The notes below the pieces were generated by a model. The model made no database searches, had not been told where the DNA came from, and saw only the letters and a list, made by a program, of their open reading frames with translations. DNA of 64,000 nt, from NCBI GenBank assembly GCA_029255685.2, contig CM055317.2, positions 76,249,460 to 76,313,459 on the forward strand. The letters are read 5' to 3'. Position 1 is the first letter of the stretch, and every line of letters starts with the position of its first letter. A program made the position numbers and the translations under genes. The stretch is from Silene conica (taxonomy: Eukaryota > Streptophyta > Magnoliopsida > Caryophyllales > Caryophyllaceae). Positions 23,359-36,263 of the stretch are shown here, piece after piece.

Positions 23359-26300
23359 CAAAAGTTACAAAAAAAATGTATTGTGGATCGGATGATGATT
23401 CACAATGAAGAAAGGATTTAATTTTTAAACCATAAGTCAATATTATATAACTCCCTTTATTTCATTTTATTAAAATAAAGAAAATGGAAAAAGAATGTTA
23501 ATATAGTTAAATATCATTAATGGATGATATTCTAATACAGAGGACTTAATTTTCATAGTAAATTTTAAAAATAGACCAATTAATTAGGAAAAGTTAAGAA
23601 AGAAAATAAATAATTTTATTTAGATGACGATCAGATGAGCTGAGACCGTCTTATTCAAAACTTGTTGAAATAGTAAAATAAAGAGTATAGGAAATTGGGT
23701 ATATAATCTTTGTCTATTTCGAATTAAGTTAATGATTGTTGATCCTAAATTTCCAATAAATGCGAAACATCCAAGACATTATTATGTATCGAAAGATATG
23801 AAAGATGAGTATTTATTTAATTGGTCCAAGTATGAACGAATAATGATGCATGTCATTGTAAGATATGCATGATGAAGATGAGGTTGAGTAACTATTATTG
23901 CTTTTATTTGAATAGCTCTTAGCTTGCATAAAATTATTACTATTTCATGCAAAACTTTGTGGATACCGGATATTCACCTATACGAAACTATCAAAAGTTG
24001 CCATGATAGATTCTAAATGTCACATTCTACAATTCATCAACAATATCATTAATTAGGCGGGTTTTACACTTTTATTTACGTAATCAAACCGAGTGTATCA
24101 TGTTATAATTCAAATCGAGTACAACCTAATAAGAAAATGAAATTAATATCATTTCACGAATGAACAAATTTACTTTAAATAGATTTTATTCTATAATTTT
24201 TTTAACTAAACTGTATAGCTATATATTTTACCTGGCTTATATACATATTTTTTGAATAAAAATAACTTAACTTATAAACTTGAATAAATGAATAATAAAC
24301 TCAAATCCAGAAAACTAGCCGAAAATATCTGAGAGAATTGATACTGTATTAATTTATTGAAAACCCTATATAACATGAAGGTTATGGTACACGAAACTTA
24401 TTTCTACCTGAATCAATCAATACTTGAACCAAATTTCATATACCTAAAAGATACTTAAACTCAGAAACACCGAAAGAGTTCTACCGGAGCCGATTGACCG
24501 GAAATAAAAGATACTAGATACTAATTTATTCTTTATTTAGTAATGATCTTTAAATTATGACATCTACAACTAAAAAGTTGAATGCTAAGGCAATTATTTA
24601 ACATGCAAGTCAATAACATTATGACATGAAACTAACACGATGAATTGGATATTGTCCAACTTGATTAAAATTCCACAAAATTATAATAGAAATTGTTTAA
24701 GGTGACTAAACAAAGTAAATCCGAATAAACAAAAGATCATAAATTAAAATTAAAATCAGTGTACCATAAATAACTAACATTATTTCGGATAAATCTGGTA
24801 TAAAACCGAATCAAATCAACCCGTTTACCACCTATAATATACGAATACGAAGTATATATTAACGTGGTTAGGAATTAATGATCGTAAGTTTGAGTGGAAA
24901 GTGAAAATGAAGCAAGAGAAGTTAACAACCAGGACACTTGTATTCATGATTGGAGTAATGATTACCATATATAATCATTGAACATCGACCTATAATAATT
25001 TTGGAGTCACGTATGGTTAAGTCATTCATTTGTATGTTTACGTGTCATTCTGAGTGGTTAAGTTTACTATCACGTAACACACTTACTTTTTTCATCTTCT
25101 TTCATTCTTCCAAAATAAATTATGAGGAGTATGTAGTTCGCATGTAACACAGTACAAAAACGGAAGATATTATTGAATATTGATCCTAGTCGATCCGAGT
25201 AGAACCGGCAGTGCTTGGTTAGTGGAGAAGCTTTTATCCTTTTGTTGACCGATGAAAATTAAAAAGATTTTAGTTAAATTTTTTTAACAATTGTATACTA
25301 TTCTCTAGATTCACACCATTGATACCATTCACTTTTTTATGGTTAAACTTGAAAAGATTTGACCAAGAATACGGTTAAAAGTATAAAACTCTGAAAAACG
25401 AACTTATATATATAGATTAGTCATTAAAAAGTACATCTTTCATAAAATATTATCTTTTGTAAAATAGGTGGCATATAATTGGAGAAAAATACGGTTAAAT
25501 TACTGTGTGAAATACCACAAAAAAAATTAATGTTAGCATTGGTGTGGATCAGAGGAAGTATTACTTATTTACCTTCGCTGAATGAGTTCAATTTTTGGTT
25601 GCGCCAACCATAGAATCTCAATGCAAAGAGGGCTTTCACACCTTAAAAATTCTAATTTATCAAAAAGAAAATATATACTAACCATTATAAATAATGTAAG
25701 CGATGAAAATGATTAGAGCATTACCAAATTTGATTTAATATTGTACAATACTTTTTTGATTTAGCAATTGTTCTTGCTTGTTTCAAACGGGCTATTTAGG
25801 TCTGTAGTAATAAGTAATAACGAGATTTCTTAATTATATTATAAGCAAATACAACCGTTATAGAAAAACAAGTTATCATAAATTATAACACTAATTGTAC
25901 AATTCTGGTTATATTTAATATTTATCATAAAATGATCACATATACGGATATATCTATTTAAAATTTCAGACAAATAGTGATCATCTCAAATAAGAATTTG
26001 TGTTGATCTAAAATATGTAAAACAAGACTATATTTAATTGGACACGTACACATTTTAACCTTGACGAAACATCCAAACCCACAACCTGTAAAAGGGCCAA
26101 TCTGTACATTACCGGAATTTATAGTGGTCCGACTCGAAATCCAATGAGTCTAACCTTATAACTAAGTCTAATATGAACACACAGTTGATGATCAAAAAGA
26201 GTTCAAGCTCTAAGATTTTTTGGTAGAAACTCCGTACTATAGTTGTATGGTCTCAATAGTAACAAACGGCAATTCAATCATGTCTTTGCTTGTGAGCTAG

Positions 26301-26899
26301 CTGGCTACTGTGGCTAGTGTACCCTCCCATAGTCACATGCATTTTCGAACTTGTACCTAAAATGATAGTCAGTTCGAAAAGAATACAATTTGTTTCGTTC
26401 TTTCGGGTTCACTTTATTTTGATTCAATGTATAATTTTACAATTTTACATATACTATGATATTACATAAATATATTAGACGACTGAAATTTATTTTCTTA
26501 GACACATATATATTTCTTTTCACATTTATTTATATGTCATGTCTTAATTTTGTTGTTTTGAACTGAAATCGTTTGTACTGAAGTGAAATAAAGAGTCAAT
26601 TTGTGCGCAAAAGTTAAACTAAATCGAATTGAATAGAGCTGATCTGAACTGAAATAACTGAATTAAGTCCAAAGAAGAGGGCCTTATACTATGAATAATA
26701 TTGTTTCACAAACAATGTAAAACCATATTACAGATAAGACAAGTCTAATGTCTTGTTCTTTTCGATTAATAAAAGTTGAGCTGAACTGAATGAAAATAGG
26801 TTAAACTAAATAGAACTAAAGTAAATATTAATTTATGAAATGATAATCTGAACTGAGTAAAACTGATCGCGATTATGCCGAGCTGCATTGATATGTCCA

Positions 26900-27348
26900 T
26901 GTTTGGTAAACAACTGATTAATATTGGCAGAAGCAGATTTAGAAGACGAATTTGACCATCAGAATGATTTAGCAGATTTGACTAGCAGATCTATTTAGCA
27001 GAGTTATTTTAATTTAGAGGTGTTTTGTAATTGGCAGTTTAGATTATCAGTTTATTTAGTATTTTTATAAAATGACATATAAGCACATGAACAAATTATT
27101 ATTTATTAAATATAAAAAGAAGGTTAATATTTTATTAAGAGGGTAAAAAAGACAATTTGTTTGCTTTCTAATCCGTTAATCTAATATGTTGGTAGAAGCA
27201 GCATATTGCAAAATAGCATATTGAACTCCAATACTATTCCGATATGTCACTAATGTAACCAAACGTTCTAAATAACATATTCGTAAGTCAAACATGCTAA
27301 AACCTTTCCAATATGCTAAAATTTAGTCAATATGTCATTTACCAAACA
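26900..27348. mobile_element. inverted-repeat MITE, TGTTTGGTAAAC family
   Basis: Ends TGTTTGGTAAAC and TTTACCAAACA are inverted. The body has words shared with 14263-14666 in reverse order (AGCATATTG, ACCCTCTTAAT, TTAGCAGA). No clear target duplication and no coding sequence. Confidence 0.55.
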
Positions 27349-27867
27349 ATCGGAATCACAAAAACCGCCAATTATCATCATTTGTAGTACAAAAGTGTTA
27401 GTTGACACATGTAGAAGAGCTATTAGAAAATGGTTATGATTTTGCAACGTGTAATGTAATAATTGTGGCAATCAAGAATAGCCTAATCTTATCTTAAGCA
27501 CGATAGGGTGAGATAGCAAATTGAGACATGCATGGAGCAATCAGGTTGAGCAGAATTGCATAAATATGTAAACAAATATGCACCAAATATCTCTATATTT
27601 TTAATTGTATTTCAACCCAATTAGTTAAACCTCCTTAATTGTTTTATAAAAGAAAAAGGCAGCACTAAATAAGCAAAATATCCTTGAATGTTACATTATT
27701 TAACGACTAATAACCATATAAATCCTCTATAAAAAAAGAACTAACTTACTAGCCTAGCCTAGTATCGAAGCTATCATATATTATTGTTTAACCGGAAATT
27801 TACGAAATTTAATATCTATCTTTAATTATAAAATAGATTAAGATAGATGGATAAAACAAAAATTAAA

Positions 27868-28019
27868 ACGGTTTTTTTAACGTGTGTCCTTAGAGTACAA
27901 ATTAATAATCTAAATACAGAAAGATTTATAACATATTTTCATTAAATATGGTAAATGACTTTCTACCTAAGAATCAGATTATTAATATGTGCTCTAAGGG
28001 TACACATTAGAAAAACCGT
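27868..28019. mobile_element. short foldback MITE, 152 bp
   Basis: About 45-bp inverted repeats: ACGGTTTTTTTAACGTGTG, CCTTAGAG and ATTAATAATCT on the left match AGATTATTAAT, CTCTAAGG and AAAAACCGT on the right. Flanks share AATTAAA. Non-coding. Confidence 0.7.
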
Positions 28020-28212
28020 AATTAAATGTCTAATGGAGGACATGTTTTTATCTTATCTACCCATATGCGATAATATTTGACCTATTTAAACATAGGACAA
28101 ATATTCCATATGTAATCATTTGTTTTAAATAAGATAAACAAAAGTTAGGTGCACGTTTGATAAGTTTATTGATATTAAATGATCTTATTTACTTCAGTAG
28201 TTCAGTTATTTA

Positions 28213-28536
28213 GAGCATCTCCAATGGACAGCTACAACACGTTGTAGCCTGATTTATTAATACAGTTTTTTAAGCTATTTTGCTCTTCGACTATATATCG
28301 CTCCAATGGTGGGATACAACATTTTCTAATATTATGGGTCCCACAATAAGATATTCCTCCAATCATAAACTTACCTTTTATTTTATTTTTATTTTTTTAA
28401 AACCTAGCTACATGCTTGGTAGAGCTACCATGCTTATAAGCTACATGAATATTTCTTTACTCCAATGGTAAGCTACTTGCTTGCTATTTTATAAATATTG
28501 CAAGCAAGTCCCTAAAACAAACCATTGGAGATGCTC
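28213..28536. mobile_element. Tourist-like MITE, uninterrupted copy
   Basis: Ends GAGCATCTCCAATGG and CCATTGGAGATGCTC with TTA on both sides (28210-28212, 28537-28539). It is the empty version of outer element A of the nested cluster at 16280-17979 and shows the site where B inserted there. Confidence 0.85.
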
Positions 28537-28719
28537 TTATGGAGAGATGAATTCTTGTCGGTTTTTGGTTTTCGGTTTTTGTAACGTGTGCTGAGAATAT
28601 ATTTTTGAAAATATATTTATATTTCAGATTCAATTATGAGAAATAGAAATATTTATTGTTTTTGCGGTATTAATGATTGAATCTCAAATAGATTTCCATG
28701 AATAACATATTATCAAGAT

Positions 28720-28914
28720 AGTAAGTCTTACTTGTGACGGGTCACCATTTGTGACGGATATTTTGTGAGATAAAATGGATACAAAATGAGTTAGTGGAGA
28801 AAGGGGACCACATGAATAGTGTCACATAGAGAGAAAAAGTGGGTATTTTGTGAGAGAAAACGGTATCCGTCACAAGCTTGTGACGGATACTGCCGTCACA
28901 AATGAGAATTTGTG
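28720..28914. mobile_element. Mutator-type MITE, copy 2, 195 bp
   Basis: Close copy of 9207-9400. It is flanked by TTATCAAGAT on both sides (28710-28719, 28915-28924), a 9-10 bp duplication. The imperfect terminal repeats end in TTGTGACGG; an internal palindrome pairs ATCCGTCACAAG with CTTGTGACGGAT. Non-coding. Confidence 0.85.
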
Positions 28915-28924
28915 TTATCAAGAT

Positions 28925-29542
28925 TCACGCGTTCTTAAATAAGGCACATGTCAAAAAAGGGACAAGCTTTAACCATTGAAACGCCAAAACAACAGTTGTA
29001 GCTTCTCATTCTGTTACTTAACTACCTATAGAAGAATCTCTCGTTCATTTTTTACCTGTTCTTCTGATTTGATTTACCTCGTCGACGAAGGATGATGTTA
29101 CTCGAACATGGAAGACTTTGTGAGTAGGTGATATTTTCTTTTTTTCAAGGGGAGCTATAAACGTAAAATTATATCGTTTTACCTTTTTATTAGCTTTCTC
29201 TAGCAAATTATATATACAAGATAGACGGATAGAGTGAGATAATAAGACTCTATTTGTTAAAATTAGCTGAGAATTAGAAAGCTTAGTGAGTTAGTGAAAC
29301 ATAAAATATAGCTGTTTTTCGGTGAAATGATTCCAATATCCCATCTTATGAACTAGACATAAATTTTACTCAAATTACTAAATTAGTGTATGCTTTTTGC
29401 TTGTTTTCTTTATATTTGTTATTTTGTATGTTTTAACAAAAATTACAATAATAGTATACATTTCATTAAAATATTTTATATGGATAAAAAAATAATGTGC
29501 TAATTATATTAAATTGGCAATCGTACTTCAAATGCAAATAAA
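28925..29542. other. intergenic, nothing recognised
   Basis: AT-rich DNA between two MITEs with no open frame or repeat that I can support. Confidence 0.4.
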
Positions 29543-29544
29543 TA

Positions 29545-30733
29545 CTCCCTCCAATTCACCCTAAACTTCCCCCTACCCCAAATCACAATTTTTAAGAAAA
29601 TGTATTAAAGAAATAATAAAAGGTACACTTTGACTTTTATGTAGAAAAGATAATGTATTAAAGAAGTAATAAGTGTATTGGGAGTGGGTAAGAGTGGGCC
29701 AGGGGAGTGACATCTTATCTATATAAATTCTGAAACATTTATCAGGCTGTGGTTGCGCCACGTCATTCATCCAAGTTTTTTTTTTTTTAATTAACTCAGG
29801 TGGGTCCCGCACAATACTTTATGATTTCCCTGCACAATAACCGCCTAATATTCTACGTATTCCAAATAAATGCTTAAAATCGTAGATTATGAAACACTAC
29901 GAGCTTTTTTATATAAATCAATTAATTAGAAATAGACATTGTGATAATTAGACCACAATTTATTTAGATGATTAGAATATTATAATTAATAATAATTTAG
30001 AACAATAAAAAACCGAACATACAAAATTTTAAACAAGATTAAAATAACGTAATATTAATATACAATCAGGAAAAAGAAATTATAAACTCCTCCACGCAAA
30101 TTATAATCTGATTATGAGTTAATGGCGTAATAAAAATTATAAACTCCTTCACACAAATTATAATCTGATTATGAGTTAATGACGTAATTTTTTTTAATTC
30201 ACTCAGGTGGATCTCGCATAATATTTGATGATTTTCCTGCACAATAACAACTTAATATACTATGTTTTCTAAATAAATGCCCAAAATCGTAGATTCTGAA
30301 ACATTACGAACATTTTTATTTAAATCATGAATGGCGTAATTTATGTTTTGTTGAAGGATAATGTAATCGTTATTCATTTGAACAACTGTTTTGATTTTAT
30401 AGTAATATTTACATTTTTGGGTACTCAATTTAATGTGCTAAATTTTATTTAAAACATGCATTTTAACGTATTATCAATATAATAGAAATTGAATGCAAAA
30501 TATTTATGTATTATTGACACTATTCGATAATATTAATTATCCACCACATTTTTTCTAAAAATATACCCGTGCAATTTGCACGGGTTTAAAACTAGTTTCT
30601 TGTAAATAAGAAAACATTACAAGGATATCATGGTCATTTAACAGCCCAAAAACTTACCAAATAAGGAAAGAGGGAAGAAAACGTGACTATCGTTAACAAG
30701 GAAAGAGAGAAGAATAGGCTGAATAAGAGGGAG
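29545..30733. mobile_element. Stowaway MITE split by a Helitron
   Basis: The left end CTCCCTCCAATTC (TA at 29543-29544) and right end AATAAGAGGGAG (TA at 30734-30735) form one Stowaway of about 306 bp once the Helitron at 29713-30595 is removed. Non-coding. Confidence 0.7.
29713..30595 (+). mobile_element. non-autonomous Helitron, copy A, 883 bp
   Basis: Starts TCTTATCTATATAAA after a host A and ends with hairpin CCCGTGCA/TGCACGGG (30566-30584), seven bases, then CTAG before a host T. Internal repeats: a tandem pair of about 58 bp (30078-30190) and a diverged duplication of about 130 bp (29790-29920 and 30193-30330). No Rep or helicase gene, so it depends on other elements. Confidence 0.82.
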
Positions 30734-30735
30734 TA

Positions 30736-31432
30736 ACTTTTTTTTATTAAATTTATTAGTTCAACTATCAATTTTATACCGGCCTAAAATCTCTAATTTT
30801 ATTTCTTCAACCTCTTATTACTGCACATAATTAAAATTTGTTCCACAATCAATTTAATTTTTAAATTCTCTATAAAAATGCGATCTAAAAAATTGTAATT
30901 TCTCGCATGATCTACACTAATGACATAATAATTATTTAATATTATACAGTGAATGGTAAGAAAGGAAAATAATTTTAAAACACATACTTTATTTCTCGTA
31001 TGCTACCCTATGGTAGCTTTTCATTTCAACTAAATTATTGAAATTAAGATACTTATCAAACACTAACCACAAAATAAGAGAAAAGAATCATAGGATGTAT
31101 TAACTCAGACTTTACTTGAGTATATTAGTATTTTTCTGAGCTTATTATCTCTCTAACTTTATTTGTTTATAAGCAAATGTGTTTTTTTTTCTAAACTTAT
31201 TAAAGTTTATAAGTTAGATTTTAATTTTGTTCCCTTCAAAACTAAAATTTAACTAAGTTTATATGTAATATTTTGAGTTTTATTTTAGATTTTTGAGCTT
31301 AATGTTTTAAATTGTTTTAGAGCTTTATTTTAATTTTTTTAGCTTAATATTTTAATAATAAATCATAAACTTTATAGCAATACTCATAATTTTTAAAATT
31401 TAGCTCAAAAATATTATTATATGCTCAGAAAC
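30736..31432. other. AT-rich intergenic DNA
   Basis: No gene seen. 31130-31430 contains many variants of TTTTGAGCTTAATATTTTA, apparently a degenerate local repeat. Confidence 0.4.
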
Positions 31433-31676
31433 TGTTAGAATATAAAACGAATCAATGAACTACAACCATCGGCGTAAGCTTTTGGTTGAGTTGGTTTCTT
31501 CACATGGTATCAGAGCCATGTGACCAAAGGTCACGGGTTCGAATCCCACCCCCCTCCATTCTAAAGTGGATAATCAGAACAGGTCAGGGAATCCCGCCTG
31601 CATCGTGTAAGGGGAGTATTAGAATATAAAACGAATCAATGAACTCTAACCATCGGCTTAAGCTTTCCGTTGAGAG
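31433..31676 (+). mobile_element. miniature LTR retrotransposon (SMART/TRIM type), copy 1
   Basis: A 72-bp 5' LTR (31433-31504, TGTTAGAATA to TTCTTCACA) is followed at once by TGGTATCAGAGCC, the tRNA-Met primer site. A purine tract AAGGGGAG (31609-31616) precedes the 3' LTR (from 31617), whose first 50 bp match before it decays. No coding. LTRs this short are known from the SMART group of plant TRIMs. The interior GGTTCGAATCCC also looks like a tRNA B box. Confidence 0.75.
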
Positions 31677-32829
31677 TAAGGGCAATTGAAACCTGTAATT
31701 TGGTCTATAAAGAAATACCTTATTTGTAACGAAGCCTAAACCTATTAACTTGTTTGTACGTGTTCTTTAATTCCCATAATTACTTTTGTAGTCAATTTTT
31801 CGAGTCGTTGTTTTTTCTAATTATAAACACTATACTTCCAAATCTTGTGTTCTATAATAATTCCCATACTTTACAACCACTAAATAGTTACAACATCAAA
31901 CAAAACCAAAAGAAAAAACCGATAAAATCCCGAATATTCTAGCTTCAATAATCGATAATCAATAATGAATAATGAACAATCTCTTTCCCAAAAAAAAAAT
32001 AATGGATGATGTTCGAAAATACGGTAAGTGGTAGACCGTAATCTAGGGATTTTCTAGCTACATGAATAATCATGTAAGTTCTAGTAACAGAAAAAAGGAC
32101 AAGTAATAATTTACGTATGCTTTTAATCCAAATCTTGTTGTCCAAAATGGTCTGGTTTTATAAATGGGAAAGGAAATTAAATTGTCCAATGCTAAGACAA
32201 ATTTTGTATAGTCAGGAATCAGCCGACATTTGCATGCTGGATTTTTGGAATATATTCAACTCCATTATTCAATTTTATTTTATTTTTACTAAAAGTGGTA
32301 CTCTTTAGATAAAATAAATACAAAAATAATAACTCCGAGTTGAATTGATCATACAACGATGAAGGGGGAGAGAAGATGACCGTTTGTGCTCACCAGGCTG
32401 GTGTACATAGCCCACAAATCAAAACGAGATTGATGATCCCACTGGTATTAATGCTAAGATGCAAGTTGTTAGGATGAATGTAATGTAACATTAACCGTCA
32501 CGTACCGTGTGTTGGTTTTTATTGGATGTAAAAGGATTTCTAAATGAAATAAAAGTGATATATTTTGTGTATGATTAACTTTTTGTTTGACATGTGTAAT
32601 TATATGATTTAAAATGAAGGTTGTCTCTGATACACTATATGCTTATTAATTGGAGAGGTTTTTCTAGTGATAACTGATAAGTTAGAAATTACACTTTATA
32701 AAATTCGTTTTTTTAAACCCTAATTTAACACCATAAGTTTCAATTAAACCCTAATTTTTTTTTTTTGTAAGTCAAGTTCTTGATAAAAATAATGTAATTG
32801 CATTAGGTAAAAGTGTACTTGAGATGAAG
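31677..32829. other. intergenic, nothing recognised
   Basis: AT-rich DNA; no gene, RNA gene or clear element boundary seen. Confidence 0.4.
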
Positions 32830-33050
32830 GCTCCGTTCTTTTTGGCTTAATTTCAGCTCCTTCCAATTTTGGTTGGTTGTATTCCGTTAAGTTTTATTTA
32901 CGTTCAATCAATTATTTTCAATTAATCTCTTCACAAAAGTAACTTTTAATTCAAAAAAATTCACTTCACTTCAGTTCCAATCAATTTAGTTCAATTAAAC
33001 TCTACTTCAATTTATTCAATTCAACTCGTTTCAGCCGAAAAGAACATGAC
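32830..33050. mobile_element. inverted-repeat MITE flanked by TGAAG
   Basis: GTTCTTTTTGGCTTAATTTCAG on the left is inverted as GTTTCAGCCGAAAAGAAC on the right. TGAAG occurs directly outside both ends (32825-32829, 33051-33055). The interior is made of TTCAATTNA-type words. Superfamily unknown. Confidence 0.55.
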
Positions 33051-33110
33051 TGAAGTATGTGATGCCTAAATGATAGTAGTTTCATTTAACCCTAATTTCT
33101 CCATCCTTTG

Positions 33111-33457
33111 TGTCAAGAAACCAACTCAACCAAAAGCTTAAGCCGATGGTTAGAGTTCCTTGATTCGTTTTATATTCTAACACTTCCCCTCACACGATGG
33201 ATGGTTGAAGTTCCTTGATTTGTTTGATATTCTAACACTCCCCTTCATACGAAGACCCTTTTTTTTCTTTCTGGGCTTGAAGTGTGGGTGCAGGCGGGAT
33301 TCCCTGGCCTGTTCTGATTATCCACTTTAGAATGGAGGGGGTGGGATTCGAACCCATGACCTTTGATCACATGACTCTGATACCATGTCAAGAAACCAAC
33401 TCAGCCAAAAGTTTAAGCCGATGGTTGGAGTTCCTTGATTCGTTTTATATTCTAACA
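33111..33457 (-). mobile_element. miniature LTR retrotransposon (SMART/TRIM type), copy 2
   Basis: Complete element on the minus strand: 5' LTR 33457-33386 and 3' LTR 33182-33111, both exactly 72 bp. The primer site (TGGTATCAGAGTC) starts at 33385 and a purine tract (GAGGGGAAG) lies before the 3' LTR. A partial third LTR copy (33197-33237) with its own purine tract sits between the interior and the 3' LTR. Flanks CTTTG and TTTTG match in four of five bases. Non-coding. Confidence 0.82.
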
Positions 33458-34614
33458 TTTTGATTATTGGTTTGACATTTTGTTGTTGATGACAATAATA
33501 TTAAAATTCATCAGAAAATACCCAAAATATAATGACACTCATTTCTATTTAAATGGATTAATACAATTAATTTCAATTTAGCATACATAAAAAAACTGAA
33601 CCAAGTATAAAATATATAAGCTGGAAATTGACATAGATAAACCTTCTAAAAATCTTGCATTTAATTTGATTTGAAGAAATGAAGATAATTAAGAGACAAA
33701 ATTTACGCCAAATTTGAAGCAAGCAAGGTTGAATTAAGGAGAAGTGATTTCATATGGGTAACGGTAAAAGTATAGAATTAGGTCAAGGGTGATCTAGGGA
33801 GGGGCATTTCAATATTTCATCGTGATAATATAAATGGAGGAAAATTTTAAAAAAATTAACAGAACACGTCATCCAAGTTGGAAATTGTAAGCAATTTTTT
33901 TATCAGAGTGTACCTTAAAGGAGTAATTATAGAAAAAGTTTTTATAAGGGATAATATTAGAAAACTCAATTTTATGAGAGAGTAATTTTTAATTTTTAAT
34001 TTTCTCTTTTTATTTCTTATATGTTTATTGTATTTAGTCTTTTACGTACATGGTGCGCGCTATTCAATTGTTAGTTAATGAGTTGATATTTTTTTTTGCG
34101 AAATGGACAATAATAAAATAAAATTAGAAATCAGCGAATACATTAGGTGGGTGAGCTACGGCCATGGATAAAACTAGCTACATTAGCACAATCTATTTTA
34201 CAAAAGATTCTAATAAAGTTCATGGAATAATCGGAGGGAAATTTAGTTTAGTTTAAAATAATATAATTTAGTATTAAGTATTCGAAATATTTAATTTTTA
34301 CCTTGAAACTGATACATTTAAATCAACTTTTGAATTCATGTAATGCATTAGTTACCATATTATTTAGTTGCGTCAATGTTAATTAAGAATTAGTTAATTT
34401 TTAAACTTAGTTTAATTAAATCTAAAAATTTGGGGTATTACACCAGTAGGCAGTAGTAGCGTGAATTTCTTTGTCATCGTACCTATTTAATTTGAAATTT
34501 CAAACTTCAAACCAAAACTAATTTAAACTGTTTTAAATCGCCATTATTACAAAGTAGTATCCTAATTAAAATCATTTTATTCAGCAATAAAAATAAATTA
34601 ATCATATTGCAAAA
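33458..34614. other. AT-rich intergenic DNA
   Basis: No gene or clear repeat seen. Confidence 0.4.
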
Positions 34615-35795
34615 AATTTAGCATATTTGAGGCAATTAGAATATTTGACCAATCAATATATGGGGGTGTTTGGTTCAAACCTAAAAAGTATAAGGTATGG
34701 GTTTGGAATGAGCCAAACCCATACCAAGTGTTTGTTTAGCAATTCCGAGGGTTTCATACCCATACCTCAAACCCACGAGGTATGGGTTTCTCATACCCAG
34801 GGAGGGGGTGGGTATGAGTTTGATAGTTGATACCCATGGATATCAAACTACAATTAACAAAAATATGAAAAATAAATATTAACGCGTATTGTAAACGAAA
34901 CATGTTATATAATTATTTGATAAAATCTTTATTTTCATAATTTTATATGATAAAATTATTATTTAAAGTATTAAATTTTACATATTTCAACTTTAACTTA
35001 ATTTCAAACTCATACCGCTTACAATTGAAACAAACACAAGGTATCGGGTATGGAGTTCCAACCCCATACCACCCAGGTATGATTCCTGATTCCAAACCCA
35101 TAGCCATACGTGAAACAAACGCCCACTATATATTATTTGGACGGCTTGGAAAATGGCATATTGAGATAGTAGGTTGAGGTTCAATATGATATTTTAGAAT
35201 ATGCTGCTCCACTCCCACCAACATATATATTCAAAGAGTAGATTAGAAAAAATAAAAAAATTACTTTTTTATCCTTCTAAAAATATTAAACATACTTTAC
35301 TTTTGTCCCATAGTTCCTCATTTTTTTTCCTGTCTCTGCAAAAGGTAAGTTTTTTCTCTAACTTTTTTTGTTTCAATTTTTTTTTATAAAAATTACTTAG
35401 TAATATACTCCATTGATGAACACCCAGATTTTATACCTCCAGATCTATTACATAACGTTGTTAATCACAAAGTGCAACTGAGTCTTAAGGAACTAAAGAG
35501 ATGTCAAATGTCTGCGAGAACATTACTTATAGTTTGATGGCTAGTGGAAGAAATCGGCATTATCATTAAATTTGTTTGTGTGATGTCTTTTGATAAATAT
35601 TAGTTAATAATTTATCCATGTCCTTTTTTTCATTTAACAAAGGATTAAGATAATCTGCTAATTTAATTCTGCTAATTATCAAACACCTTTGGCAAATTCT
35701 GTTAATTGAATAAGCTAGTCAAAGCTGCCAACAAATAATGTTAATTACAATTTGTTTCTGTCAATTTTAATCCGTTGTTTACTAAACAATGTCTA
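34615..35795. mobile_element. enlarged TGTTTGGTAAAC-family element with nested MITE
   Basis: Left (TTTAGCATATTTGAGG, near 34617) and right parts (TTAATCCGTTGTTTACTAAACA, ending near 35790) resemble 14263-14666. The insertion at about 34662-35124 has ends GGGTGTTTGGTTC and TGAAACAAACGCCC and many GGTATGGG/CCCATACC words that fold back. 35240-35590 is extra sequence with no gene seen. Limits are approximate. Confidence 0.5.
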
Positions 35796-36263
35796 AATAA
35801 TTGGTTTTCCCAAAATTAAAACATAGTATTCCGCAATTAATGTAGTATACCTTCACATTTAATTAGTTAATACTCCATTAGGGCAAAAAGTAATCGATCC
35901 ACCAATTATTTACATTTGTTTTATTTATTAAAATGTTTATCTTAAGGCATTAGAAAGATGAAAATGACATTATGATATGTTGTTATAGACGACCTACAGT
36001 AGGATGCCAGACGCATGGTCGATCTCAAATGCACCAAAACTAAATAATTTCTTGAGGGGTCCTCATCTTCCTATATATATACCCTTCATTCATTCACTTC
36101 ACTTCATCAAAATCAAACACATCGCCTAAAAATATTTCAGGTGTTTCTTTTATAGTTCATAAGCTCTCATCTCTACAAATTAAATTCAAAAGAGATTAAA
36201 AAAGAGCATAGAAAAAACATTTTAATCTAAGTTTAATTCTTAATTAACTTTTATTGCCTAAAC
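35796..36263 (+). promoter_or_regulatory. SWEET promoter and 5' leader
   Basis: A TATA box (CTATATATATAC, 36071-36082) suits a start near 36105-36115 and a leader of about 150 nt, rich in A and C (ATCAAAATCAAACAC). The ATG at 36264 is the first in frame with the transporter. No specific operator recognised. Confidence 0.55.

Larger units (their letters stand above)
21623..26899. other. long AT-rich intergenic stretch
   Basis: No gene supported. Contents: a small Stowaway at 22670-22758; a LINE-like 3' tail at 23159-23358; a possible hAT fragment around 21835-22010 ending TATAGCCCTA; a repeated GAACTGAA-type word field at 26560-26870 (many short variants of ACTGAA / AACTAAA). The rest is low-complexity AT-rich DNA. 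Confidence 0.5.

Noticed and set aside
31505-31550. tRNA gene or SINE (GGTATCAGAGCC.. GGTTCGAATCCC)
   Set aside because: A-box and B-box like words are present, but the 72-bp LTRs, primer site and purine tract explain the element better as a miniature LTR retrotransposon.
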